From Fructilactobacillus sanfranciscensis DSM 20451 (GTDB lineage Bacteria; Bacillota; Bacilli; Lactobacillales; Lactobacillaceae): a stretch of DNA of 64,000 bases. Every line of letters starts with the position of its first letter. Within the stretch, counting starts at the first letter, position 1. Of the stretch, positions 28,053 to 37,067 are shown piece by piece. A program made the position numbers and the translations under genes. Location of the stretch: NCBI RefSeq assembly GCF_001436035.1, contig NZ_AYYM01000002.1:1-64000 (forward strand), in the 5' to 3' direction. Below the pieces are notes generated by a model that was not told where the DNA came from, did not search any database, and was given only the letters and a program-made list of their open reading frames with translations.

Positions 28053-28412
28053 CTATTCTTCTTCAATTTCTTCTAATTTATCAATTAAACTATTTAGTGC
28101 TGAGTCTTTAGAATAAGAAACTTTAATCAAAGCTTCTAATTCGTCAACAACTTTATTTCGTTTAATAAATTTTTCATATAAGCCCATTTTTGATTCATAG
28201 TTTTCTAATGTTTTTTCAGTTCTTTTAATATTGTCGTAAACTGCTTGTCTGCTAACATTAAAATTCTCTGAAATCTCACCTAATGATAAATCATCTGCAT
28301 AATATTGCGAAATATAATCGGCTTGTTTTGTAGTTAATAAACAACCATAAAAGTCAAATAAAGCATTAATATAATTGTCACGAACTAGTTTAAGATCAAA
28401 ATTTTTATCCAT
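28053..28412 (-). CDS. ylxM: YlxM-like SRP-associated DNA-binding-type protein
   Basis: A small helix-turn-helix protein always found beside ffh. In streptococci it modulates SRP and FtsY GTPase activity. The 119-residue protein has a sigma-70 region 4-like helix-turn-helix (LSLGEISENFNVSRQAVYDNI near 50-70) followed by a coiled C-terminal part. Two bases separate it from ftsY upstream. Confidence 0.9.
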   Translation of the reverse strand: MDKNFDLKLVRDNYINALFDFYGCLLTTKQADYISQYYADDLSLGEISENFNVSRQAVYDNIKRTEKTLENYESKMGLYEKFIKRNKVVDELEALIKVSYSKDSALNSLIDKLEEIEEE

Positions 28413-28414
28413 AT

Positions 28415-29596
28415 TTATTCCTCAACTAATCCCTTAAACAAACCATAGACAAATTTTTCTGGATCAAATGTTTGCAAATCATCCACTGACTCACCTAAAC
28501 CTACATACTTAACAGGAATTCCAATTTCATTTTTAATGGCAATTACGATACCACCTTTAGCAGTACCATCAAGCTTTGTTAAAACAATTCCGGAAATGTC
28601 AGCTACTTCTTTGAAAGTTTTAGCCTGACTCATTGCGTTTTGACCAATCGTTGCATCAATTACCAACAAAACTTCTTGTGGGGCTCCAGGAATTTTATTA
28701 GTGATAATTTTATTCATTTTGGCTAATTCTTTCATTAAATTGACTTTGTTTTGCAAACGTCCAGCCGTATCAATAAATAAAATATCATAATCATCTGACT
28801 TAGCTTTTTCCACAGCATCATAAACAACTGAAGCAGGATCGCTACCTTCTGATTTCTTGACAATATCAACATGATCACGTTTAGCCCATTCATCTAATTG
28901 TTGGATTGCTCCGGCACGGAATGTATCAGCAGCAGCTAAAAGGACTTTTTTGCCTTGTTTTTGGTATTTATGAGCCATTTTTCCAATTGTAGTAGTTTTT
29001 CCTGCACCATTTACTCCGATAAATAAGATAACTGTAGGACCATCAGGATTTTCTTTTAATTTATTTTCATCATTAGAAGGAGAATCATAAATTTCTACTA
29101 ATTTTTGAATTACAAAATTTTGAACTTCTTTATGACCTTTTACATTATCTAGTTTAACAGCTTCCTTTAATTGATCACTAATTTGAGTTGCTGTTTGTAC
29201 ACCAACATCAGATTCGATAAGGGTATCTTCTAAATCATCAAAAAAATCTTCATCAACGTTTCTAAAATTTGCCAAAAGATGCTTTAACTTTTCTCCAAAA
29301 GAAAATCTAGTTTTTTCCAATCCTTCTTCATAGCTTGCTTGATTTTCATTTTTTTGAGATTCTATTTCATCTATTTTTTCGTTATTTTCAACGATAGGTG
29401 TTACATAATCATTTTCTTTTTCAGGTTGATTAAAATCACTGGGTTTAATTTCAGAATCAGCAGTTTCTTTTTTGCCCGATTCTGGTAATTCTTCATTATT
29501 TTCTTCATTTTCAGTTAATGTTTTTTGTTCATCCACTTTGTTTTCTTCATTTGATGTAGATTGGTTTTTATGTTTAAAAATATCAAATAATCCCAT
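28415..29596 (-). CDS. ftsY: Signal recognition particle receptor FtsY
   Basis: The SRP receptor GTPase at the membrane. The 393-residue protein starts with an acidic, low-complexity A domain of about 95 residues rich in Glu and Asn, followed by the N domain (FSFGEKLKHLLANFRNVDEDF) and the G domain with GVNGAGKTTTIGKMA near 197, DTAGRLQNK near 280 and TKLDGTAKGG near 339. It sits two bases after smc and two before ylxM. Confidence 0.96.
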   Translation of the reverse strand: MGLFDIFKHKNQSTSNEENKVDEQKTLTENEENNEELPESGKKETADSEIKPSDFNQPEKENDYVTPIVENNEKIDEIESQKNENQASYEEGLEKTRFSFGEKLKHLLANFRNVDEDFFDDLEDTLIESDVGVQTATQISDQLKEAVKLDNVKGHKEVQNFVIQKLVEIYDSPSNDENKLKENPDGPTVILFIGVNGAGKTTTIGKMAHKYQKQGKKVLLAAADTFRAGAIQQLDEWAKRDHVDIVKKSEGSDPASVVYDAVEKAKSDDYDILFIDTAGRLQNKVNLMKELAKMNKIITNKIPGAPQEVLLVIDATIGQNAMSQAKTFKEVADISGIVLTKLDGTAKGGIVIAIKNEIGIPVKYVGLGESVDDLQTFDPEKFVYGLFKGLVEE

Positions 29597-29598
29597 TA

Positions 29599-32500
29599 CT
29601 ATCTCCTATCTTTATGGTTAATCAAATCAACAGATACTAGTTTTGAAACCCCAGAATCTTGCATGGTAATTCCGAATAAATCATCTGCATAAATCATAGT
29701 TTCTTTTCTATGCGTAACAACAATAAATTGAGTTTCATTTTTTAGATTTTTGATGTACTTTGCAAAACGATCTACATTTGCTGGATCAAGTGCTGACTCT
29801 GCTTCATCTAAAATAACAAATGGAACTGGCTTAACTTCAATAATTGCGAATAATAAAGCTAATGCCGTTAACGCCTTTTCACCCCCAGATAGTAAAGTAA
29901 TATTACGGTAGCGTTTTCCAGGAGGCTTAACTAGAATGTCGATTCCCGTTGTAAGCAAATGATGCGGTTCACTTAATTCAAGTTTAGCTTCTCCACCACC
30001 AAAAATATTTCTAAACACTTGACTAAAAGATGCAGAAATTTTGTTATATGCTTGTTCAAATCGAACTTTAACGGTTTCATCCATTTTGTCCATGATTGTT
30101 AATAATTGATTCTTCGCTTCAAGCAAATCGTTCATTTGATGCTGCATAAATTCATGGCGTTCTTTAATTTCCTGATAAGCTTCAATTGATCCAAGATTAA
30201 CTGGTCCCAATTCAGAAATTTGTAATTGGATATTTTGAATCTCATTATTTAATTGATTTAAATTTAAATCTAATTTTTTGTAAATTTGATTACTATTATT
30301 TAGTTCATCAAATTTGGTCTTAATTCGACTTAAATTATGATCAACCACAGTTAATTGTGATTTAAACTGATTAAGATATTCATTATTCTCAATTAAATGA
30401 TTTTGTTCTTGTCCAATTTTAGCATCTAATTGTTGTAGTTCAGTTCTTTTTGTATCTAGAATTTCTTTAGTTTGATTAAAATTATTCTCAGTTTCATTAA
30501 TTTGGATTTGAATATCATGAGTATCGAAATGATTAACTTTACTAATTTCTGCTAACTTTTGTTTAATTTTTTTAATTAAATTTTTGGAATTAGTTTGATT
30601 AATTTCATTTTTGTCAATCTGCTGTTTTATATTTGAACAAATTTGATTAACGTTGCTAAGTCTTTCTTTTACAATTCCAATTTGTTGTTGTAAATCATTC
30701 TTAGAATTAAGTTCAACATTATAATCATGTTTTAAAAGTTCTAAATTAGAAGTCAAAGACTTATTGCGGGATTGGTTATCATCAATTTGTTCCTGTAATT
30801 TTGTAATTTGTTGTTTTAAGTCTTCTGGCTGTTCAAATTCATTATCCCTACGATTGCCTAGTTTTAAATTTAATGCCTTTATTTCTCGTTCTATTTTATT
30901 TTTTTCATTTTCTTGCAAGCTTAAATTGTTTTTTTCTAACATTAGTTTTGAACTTATTTCACTGGAATCTTGATAAACCATTCGTTTTTTTTCTTGATCA
31001 TCTTTTAGTTTAAATTGAATTTCTTTTAGGTTTTGTTCACCCGAATTCAACTTTTCTTGCATACGTTGAACTTGATTTTTTAAGTTAATTAAATTATTTT
31101 TTTGCGTTAAAAGACCATCATTTTGACGTTGGTTTTTCCCCCCAGTAATTGATCCACCAGCATTAACAACATCTCCATCTAATGAAACTACTTTTACTCT
31201 GTGATTACAAATATTACTAATCTGAGTTGCTGATTTTAAAGAATCAGCAATAATTATTCCACCAAGCAAATGTTGTTTTACTTGCTTATATTTATCATCA
31301 ATCTGGACTAAATCAGATGCAATCCCGATAAAACCATCAATTTGACGAACTTTTTGCAGAATCGTATCTGATACAAAACGATCAGTAATCCCATTAACTG
31401 GTAAAAGGGTTACACGCCCAAGTTTATTTTTATTTAAATATGCAATTGCTTTACGTGCGTCGCTAACATTTTCTACAATTATCTGTTGAATAGCCGCACC
31501 AAGAGCAGTTTCAATTGCCTTAATATATTGATTATTGACATTTAAATAATCTCCGACCGCGCCAATAATTCCAGACAAATGTTCTTTTTGTTTTAATAAA
31601 TTACGAGTTCCATGATACAAATTGTTATGATTTTCAAGTAAAGAAGCTAATCCATCTCGTTCAGTCTTTGCTTCTTGAAAAATTCTAAGAGCATCTAACC
31701 AATTAGCACGCATCGTTTCAACTCGATTTTCATCATTTTTTATTAGTGATTCGTATTTTTCGAGTTTCTTTGAAGCTTCAACCTCATTTTCTTTTAAAAG
31801 TTTAAGTTTAGAAATAATGTTATTAATCGATTCATTGATTGAATTTAATTGATCCTTTTTTTGTCTTAATTCTTGAAATAGCAATTTTGAGTTACTATCA
31901 GCTTGTTGACTTAGTTTTTCATTCATACGCAAGTCATTACGAGTATCTGAAATTTTTTGCATTAATTCGACATATTTGGATCGACCCTTATTAATTTCTT
32001 TTTCTGTAAATAAAACATCTTTTTCTAATTGTTCGATTTTTAAAGTTTTTAATTTATTTTCAAGATTAGTAAGTTGTTTTTTTAATGATTCTTGGTTATC
32101 GGACTCCTTAGCTAATTGACCAGCCAATTTATTTTTATTAGAAATTAAATCATCTAATTGTTGCTGTAAATCATTTTGCTTTTGCAAATCAAATTTTTTT
32201 CTTTGTTCATTAAGTTTTTTTTCACTACTCAAATTTTCAAGTAATTTATTCTTTTCTAATAATTCACTTTGCAAATTTTCTTTATCAATATCTAATTGAT
32301 TAATTTTTTGACTTAGTTTTTCTTTATTTAAGTTCAAATTATCAATTTCCTTAATCAATTGACCATGTTCAATTTGAACTTCTTTTAATTTGTTTTGAAT
32401 TTTACTTTTTTCTTCAGAATTATTTTTTAAAACAAATTCGAATTTATTAAACTTTAATTCATTCAAATATTTATTTTTAGACAAATAGAGCGAAGCGATT

Positions 32501-33129
32501 TCGCTTTGCTCTTTCAAAGGGTTCATTTGTTTTTCAATTTCCCTAATAATATCAGAAATTCTGTCTAAATTTAATTGCGTATCTTCTAATTTTTTTTCTG
32601 ATTCATTCTTTTGCTTTTTATAATGATAAACTCCCGCGGCCGTTTCGATAATTGTTCGTCTTTTTTGGACGTCATCATCTAAAATATCATCAACATTCCC
32701 TTGAGAAATAATTGACAATGAACCTTCTCCTAGACCTGTGTCCATAAATAGATTATGTATATCCCGTAGCAAACATTCATGATCATTAATTGAATAAATA
32801 CTTTCGCCACTTCGATAGTATTTTCTTGTCACTTTTACTTCACTATAATCTGATTCTAAGAAATGCGATGTATTATCAAAAATTAAACTAACTTCTGCAC
32901 GATTCAAAGGGTGTTGATCTTTTGAACCAGAAAAAATAACATCTTTCATTTTTTTACCACGAAGACTTTTAGCTGATTGTTCTCCTAATGCCCAACGTAC
33001 GGCTTCAATAACATTACTTTTTCCACTACCATTTGGACCAACAATTCCAGTAAAACCGTTTTGAAAATCAATGTTAGTTTTATTAGCAAATGATTTAAAA
33101 CCTGCTATTTGGATTGATTTTAATTTCAA
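29599..33129 (-). CDS. smc: Chromosome segregation protein SMC
   Basis: A condensin ATPase that organises and separates chromosomes with ScpA and ScpB (not in the window). The 1176-residue protein has the N-terminal Walker A GPNGSGKSNVIEA near 32, two long coiled coils (about 170-490 and 665-1000), a hinge (GIIGAVGDYL to GGSITGG, about 510-660) and the C-terminal LLSGGEKALTALALLFAI signature with Walker B VPFVILDEAESALD. Full length. It follows rnc by 18 bases. Confidence 0.96.
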   Translation of the reverse strand: MKLKSIQIAGFKSFANKTNIDFQNGFTGIVGPNGSGKSNVIEAVRWALGEQSAKSLRGKKMKDVIFSGSKDQHPLNRAEVSLIFDNTSHFLESDYSEVKVTRKYYRSGESIYSINDHECLLRDIHNLFMDTGLGEGSLSIISQGNVDDILDDDVQKRRTIIETAAGVYHYKKQKNESEKKLEDTQLNLDRISDIIREIEKQMNPLKEQSEIASLYLSKNKYLNELKFNKFEFVLKNNSEEKSKIQNKLKEVQIEHGQLIKEIDNLNLNKEKLSQKINQLDIDKENLQSELLEKNKLLENLSSEKKLNEQRKKFDLQKQNDLQQQLDDLISNKNKLAGQLAKESDNQESLKKQLTNLENKLKTLKIEQLEKDVLFTEKEINKGRSKYVELMQKISDTRNDLRMNEKLSQQADSNSKLLFQELRQKKDQLNSINESINNIISKLKLLKENEVEASKKLEKYESLIKNDENRVETMRANWLDALRIFQEAKTERDGLASLLENHNNLYHGTRNLLKQKEHLSGIIGAVGDYLNVNNQYIKAIETALGAAIQQIIVENVSDARKAIAYLNKNKLGRVTLLPVNGITDRFVSDTILQKVRQIDGFIGIASDLVQIDDKYKQVKQHLLGGIIIADSLKSATQISNICNHRVKVVSLDGDVVNAGGSITGGKNQRQNDGLLTQKNNLINLKNQVQRMQEKLNSGEQNLKEIQFKLKDDQEKKRMVYQDSSEISSKLMLEKNNLSLQENEKNKIEREIKALNLKLGNRRDNEFEQPEDLKQQITKLQEQIDDNQSRNKSLTSNLELLKHDYNVELNSKNDLQQQIGIVKERLSNVNQICSNIKQQIDKNEINQTNSKNLIKKIKQKLAEISKVNHFDTHDIQIQINETENNFNQTKEILDTKRTELQQLDAKIGQEQNHLIENNEYLNQFKSQLTVVDHNLSRIKTKFDELNNSNQIYKKLDLNLNQLNNEIQNIQLQISELGPVNLGSIEAYQEIKERHEFMQHQMNDLLEAKNQLLTIMDKMDETVKVRFEQAYNKISASFSQVFRNIFGGGEAKLELSEPHHLLTTGIDILVKPPGKRYRNITLLSGGEKALTALALLFAIIEVKPVPFVILDEAESALDPANVDRFAKYIKNLKNETQFIVVTHRKETMIYADDLFGITMQDSGVSKLVSVDLINHKDRR

Positions 33130-33147
33130 AACAGATTCCTCACTTTA

Positions 33148-33858
33148 TTATTGCAATTTTTGATCTTTAATTCCTAATTTGTCTAGAGCCATTTTAGAAG
33201 CTAGTTGTTCTGCGTTTTTCTTTGAATGACCTTCCCCTACTCCAAGCTCCTGATCATCAACAAATACAGCAACTTTAAACTGTCGATCATTATCAGGACC
33301 ATTTTCATCTAATAGCTTATACTCAATTTTAACTGGACCGTTTATTTGAATAGCTTCTTGCAATTCAGTTTTGTGATCAAAGAATTCATCGAACCAACCT
33401 TCATCAAGTTTAGGGAAAATGACTAAATTACAAAAATGTTTAACTGTTTCAATTCCTTGATCAAGATATACTGCCCCAATAAATGATTCAAAAATATCAC
33501 AAAGAAGTGAATCACGTTTTCTAGCTCCAGCTTTTTCCTCACCCTTACCTAAACGAATGTATTTATCAAAGTGACATTCACGAGCGAACCGACTAAAACT
33601 ATGACGATTAACCATTGCAGCTCTTAATTTTGTCAATCGACCTTGTGGCATTTCAGGATAACGTTTAAAGATGTAGTCAGACACTACAAGTTGATAGACA
33701 GCATCACCTAAAAATTCTAATCTTTCATAGAATTTTAAATCTTGATCTGGATGCTCATTTACATATGAAGCTTGTGTGAAAGCCTCATCTAATAGTTCTT
33801 CATTATTAAATTTTATGTTATATTTATCTGCTAATTTATTATCAAATTCTTTTTGCAC
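33148..33858 (-). CDS. rnc: Ribonuclease III
   Basis: A double-strand-specific endonuclease that processes rRNA precursors and sRNA duplexes. The 236-residue protein has the RNase III signature ERLEFLGDAVYQL (near 44) with catalytic acidic residues, DIFESFIGAVYLD near 120, and a C-terminal dsRNA-binding domain ending in GEGHSKKNAEQLASKMAL. In many lactobacilli acpP lies between plsX and rnc; here only an 84-base gap with a terminator does. Confidence 0.95.
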   Translation of the reverse strand: MQKEFDNKLADKYNIKFNNEELLDEAFTQASYVNEHPDQDLKFYERLEFLGDAVYQLVVSDYIFKRYPEMPQGRLTKLRAAMVNRHSFSRFARECHFDKYIRLGKGEEKAGARKRDSLLCDIFESFIGAVYLDQGIETVKHFCNLVIFPKLDEGWFDEFFDHKTELQEAIQINGPVKIEYKLLDENGPDNDRQFKVAVFVDDQELGVGEGHSKKNAEQLASKMALDKLGIKDQKLQ

Positions 33859-33902
33859 AGTATACTCCTCCGTAATTCCTAATCTAAGTATATCATTAAA
33901 CG

Positions 33903-33935
33903 AAAAACTCTATCTAATATTAGACAGAGCTTTAT
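33903..33935 (-). terminator. Terminator after plsX
   Basis: On the minus strand GCTCTGTCTAA pairs with TTAGATAGAG(T) with one G-U pair, followed by a run of Ts. It lies seven bases after the plsX stop, so rnc needs its own promoter. Confidence 0.75.
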
Positions 33936-33942
33936 TGATTTG

Positions 33943-34959
33943 TTATTTTGTTTCAGCAACTTTTGTAAAATGATTTTTTGCTGATTCTACATAACCAGAT
34001 TTTACAATTTCAGCGGCGTTAAATAAACAATTTTTAACTGTTTTAGCATCACTATTACCATGGCCCTTTACTACTGGATCTTTAATCCCTAATAAAACTG
34101 CACCACCATAACGTTTGTAATCCATTTTTTTAGCCATCTTTTTAAGACTATCTTTCATCAAGAAAGCACCTAATTTAGCTTTAAACCCACCATTTTTAAT
34201 TGATTCCTTTAACAAACCTAATCCAGACATTGCAGTACCTTCAATCGCCTTAAGAACTGCATTTCCAGTAAAACCATCTGTAACAACAACATCGGCAACT
34301 CCATTTAACAATTCACGAGACTCGATGTTCCCGATAAAATTAATTTCACCATTTGCGTTCATTGATTGAAGTGCATCGTGCATTTTACGATGAATCATGT
34401 CACCCTTATCAGCTTCGGTTCCGTTATTAATTAATCCAATTCGAGGATTATTAACATGTCCAACTAGTTCTGAGTAATATTTTCCTAATAAAGCGTATTG
34501 TTCAATGTTGGTAACTTTTGCATCGGCATTAGCCCCTGCATCAACCATGGTAAATCCTTTATCGTTATTCATAACAGGCATTGTCGCCGTAAAACCAGGA
34601 CGATCTATTCCTTTGATTCTACCAATAATTAACAAGGATGCAACTAATAATGCCCCTGTATTTCCAATGGAAACTAAGGCATCTGCTTTTCCGTCTTTGA
34701 CAGCTTTAGCAGCTAAAACCAGACTTGAATTTTTTTTACGTTTAACTGCTCGAACTGGTTCATCTTCCATAGTAATTACTTCGTCAGCATGAATGATTTT
34801 AATGTTCTTTTCGTCTTTTAAAAGCGGTTTGATTTGTTTTTCATCACCAAATAATAAAAACTCGATATCGTCTCGACTATTACGAGCTAGTTTAACCCCT
34901 TCAACTACTGATTGTGGTGCATAATCTCCACCCATGGCGTCTACTGCAAGTTTAATCAT
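33943..34959 (-). CDS. plsX: Phosphate acyltransferase PlsX
   Basis: Converts acyl-ACP into acyl-phosphate for PlsY, starting phospholipid synthesis. The 338-residue protein begins AVDAMGGDYAPQSVVEG, has SIGNTGALLVASL near 97, GLINNGTEADKG near 175 and VVTDGFTGNAVLKAIEG near 222. It follows recG by 15 bases. The fatty-acid kinase FakA two genes upstream feeds the same acyl-phosphate pool. Confidence 0.95.
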   Translation of the reverse strand: MIKLAVDAMGGDYAPQSVVEGVKLARNSRDDIEFLLFGDEKQIKPLLKDEKNIKIIHADEVITMEDEPVRAVKRKKNSSLVLAAKAVKDGKADALVSIGNTGALLVASLLIIGRIKGIDRPGFTATMPVMNNDKGFTMVDAGANADAKVTNIEQYALLGKYYSELVGHVNNPRIGLINNGTEADKGDMIHRKMHDALQSMNANGEINFIGNIESRELLNGVADVVVTDGFTGNAVLKAIEGTAMSGLGLLKESIKNGGFKAKLGAFLMKDSLKKMAKKMDYKRYGGAVLLGIKDPVVKGHGNSDAKTVKNCLFNAAEIVKSGYVESAKNHFTKVAETK

Positions 34960-34974
34960 ATCTATCTTACTCCT

Positions 34975-37005
34975 TCAATCAAAAGATGTGTTCTCATTTA
35001 AAGTGGTTAAATTTTTTAATAATTCTTGATTTTCATCAAGATCTTTCCAGTTTTCGTTATCTGTAACCTGTTTAGCTACATCTTGAGCAGCACTAAGAAT
35101 ATTTAAATCTGCAATTGGATCTCCAACTTGAAAAGAAGGAAGCCCTGATTGCTGCTTTCCCAGCAAATCGCCCGGTCCTCTTAATTCTAAATCTTTTTGT
35201 GAAATAAAGAAACCATCTGTCGATGAGCTCATAACATTCATTCTTTTAATTCCAATTTCAGTTTTTGGATCAGCAATCAAAACGCAATAAGATTGCTGTG
35301 ATCCGCGTCCAACTCTTCCACGTAATTGATGAAGTTGAGCCAGGCCAAAATGATCTGCATCAAAAATTACCATTACACTTGCATTTGAAACATCTACTCC
35401 AACTTCAACAACTGTTGTAGATACTAGAATTTGCGTTTTGTTATCTTTAAAATCCTGCATTACCGTATTTTTTTCGTTTTCATTTAATTTACCATGTAAA
35501 AGACCTACTTTGTATTTATTTCCAAAATATTGTTGGAATTTTTCAAAAGTCTCTGTTACGTTTCTCATATCCATTACTTCTGATTCTTCAATCAAGGGAA
35601 CAATTACATATGCTTGTTCGTTATTTTTAAGATGTTTTTGTAAAAAGTTAAGCATGGTTTTAATTTGTGAATTTTTAATCCAGGTTGTTTTAATTGGTTT
35701 TCGTCCACCTGGTAACTCATCTATAACAGACACATCCATTTCTCCATATGCAGTAATCGATAAAGTCCTAGGAATTGGTGTAGCAGTCATCGATAAAACA
35801 TTTGTTGCTTTGCCTTTTTCACGCATTTTTCGTCTTTGATTGACACCAAAACGATGTTGTTCATCAATTACTGCTAAACCTAAATCGTTATATTTAACTT
35901 TATCTTGAAATAAAGCATGTGTTCCAATAATTAAATTAATTTCTCCATTTTTAATTCTAGGAAGCATTTGTTTCCTAGCAGAAGCAGGTGTAGCTCCAGT
36001 TAATAATGCAATATTAACATTTGTCCCAGCAAATAGTTTAGCCAATCCATTAGCATGTTGTTCAGCCAAAATCTCAGTTGGAGCTAACATTACCGCCTGT
36101 TTTCCCGAGAGAATTGTAGATAAAATGGCAATTGCAGCAACGACTGTCTTTCCACTTCCAACGTCTCCTTGCAACAATCGATTCATAACATAAGGTCTAT
36201 GTAAATCAGCTAAAATTTCATTAACTACACAATCTTGTGCCCCCGTTAGATGATACGGTAATTTCTCAATAAAGGGCATTAAGGTTAATTTATCAGCCAT
36301 AATTCGGGCATCTTTATTTTTCTGGTGATTAGTCTTAATGGTCTGTAGTTGCATTTGAAATAAAAAAAATTCATTAAACTTAGCCGTTCTTAATGCTGCT
36401 TTAACATCATCATGGTTTTTCGGAAAATGTAGGTCATGAATAACCTTTTTAAAAGATTCGAGACGAAACTTATCAATAATCCATTTAGGGACAAAATCGT
36501 CAATTACATCATAATATTCTGTAAAAGCCTGTTGAATGATTTGCTGTAATGCTTTTTGAGTTATCTTGTTATTAACAGAATAAATAGCACTAAAATTATT
36601 TTTGCTATTTGATTTCATTAATTTGATTCCAGTCATCGATTTTGAAACAGCATTAAATTTACCATGAACTAAAACTTTCTGACCAATTTGTAATTGTTTT
36701 TTAAGCCATGCTTGATTAAAAAAGGTAACCGGAATAACATCATGATCTATTAATAAACGAACTGTTAAACGACTTTTTCGACGACCATAGAAACTAATAG
36801 TAGGTTCAGCAGCAATTTCGCCTTTTAAAGTTACTGTTTGCTGATCAACAATCTCTTGAATTTCTTTTGGTACAAAATCTTCATACCGAAAAGGAAAATA
36901 CGTTAATAAATCAAAAATAGTATGAATATCCAAATCAAATAAAGCCTCTTGTTTTTTAGGGCCTACACCATTTAAAGTTGAAACCGAATCATTAAGATTC
37001 TTCAT
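34975..37005 (-). CDS. recG: ATP-dependent DNA helicase RecG
   Basis: A branch-migration helicase that regresses stalled forks and processes Holliday junctions. The 676-residue protein has an N-terminal wedge/OB domain, Walker A LQGDVGSGKTVVA near 285, DEQHRFGVNQR (DExQ motif II) near 380, MTATPIPRTL near 409 and the motif VI region QLRGRVGRGSQQ near 563. The ATG at 37005 was chosen for its AAGGAGG site; an upstream in-frame ATG at 37038 lies in the terminator of fakA. Confidence 0.96.
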   Translation of the reverse strand: MKNLNDSVSTLNGVGPKKQEALFDLDIHTIFDLLTYFPFRYEDFVPKEIQEIVDQQTVTLKGEIAAEPTISFYGRRKSRLTVRLLIDHDVIPVTFFNQAWLKKQLQIGQKVLVHGKFNAVSKSMTGIKLMKSNSKNNFSAIYSVNNKITQKALQQIIQQAFTEYYDVIDDFVPKWIIDKFRLESFKKVIHDLHFPKNHDDVKAALRTAKFNEFFLFQMQLQTIKTNHQKNKDARIMADKLTLMPFIEKLPYHLTGAQDCVVNEILADLHRPYVMNRLLQGDVGSGKTVVAAIAILSTILSGKQAVMLAPTEILAEQHANGLAKLFAGTNVNIALLTGATPASARKQMLPRIKNGEINLIIGTHALFQDKVKYNDLGLAVIDEQHRFGVNQRRKMREKGKATNVLSMTATPIPRTLSITAYGEMDVSVIDELPGGRKPIKTTWIKNSQIKTMLNFLQKHLKNNEQAYVIVPLIEESEVMDMRNVTETFEKFQQYFGNKYKVGLLHGKLNENEKNTVMQDFKDNKTQILVSTTVVEVGVDVSNASVMVIFDADHFGLAQLHQLRGRVGRGSQQSYCVLIADPKTEIGIKRMNVMSSSTDGFFISQKDLELRGPGDLLGKQQSGLPSFQVGDPIADLNILSAAQDVAKQVTDNENWKDLDENQELLKNLTTLNENTSFD

Positions 37006-37021
37006 AGGTTTCCTCCTTATA

Positions 37022-37061
37022 GAAGAAAAAACTGCCAATCATAAATGATTGGCAGTTTTTG
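37022..37061 (-). terminator. Terminator between fakA and recG
   Basis: A 15-16-bp stem (ACTGCCAATCAT / ATGATTGGCAGT extended by A-T pairs) with a two-to-four-base loop ends in TTTTTT on the minus strand. It lies right before the recG ribosome-binding site, so read-through or a nearby start must supply recG. Confidence 0.85.
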
Positions 37062-37067
37062 ATGTTT

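Noticed and set aside
27653-28111. Open frame of 152 codons on the + strand opposite ffh
   Set aside because: It is a mirror of the conserved ffh coding sequence, with no RBS and no recognisable family.
35438-35839. Open frame of 133 codons opposite recG
   Set aside because: Antisense shadow of recG; cysteine- and phenylalanine-rich composition and no RBS.
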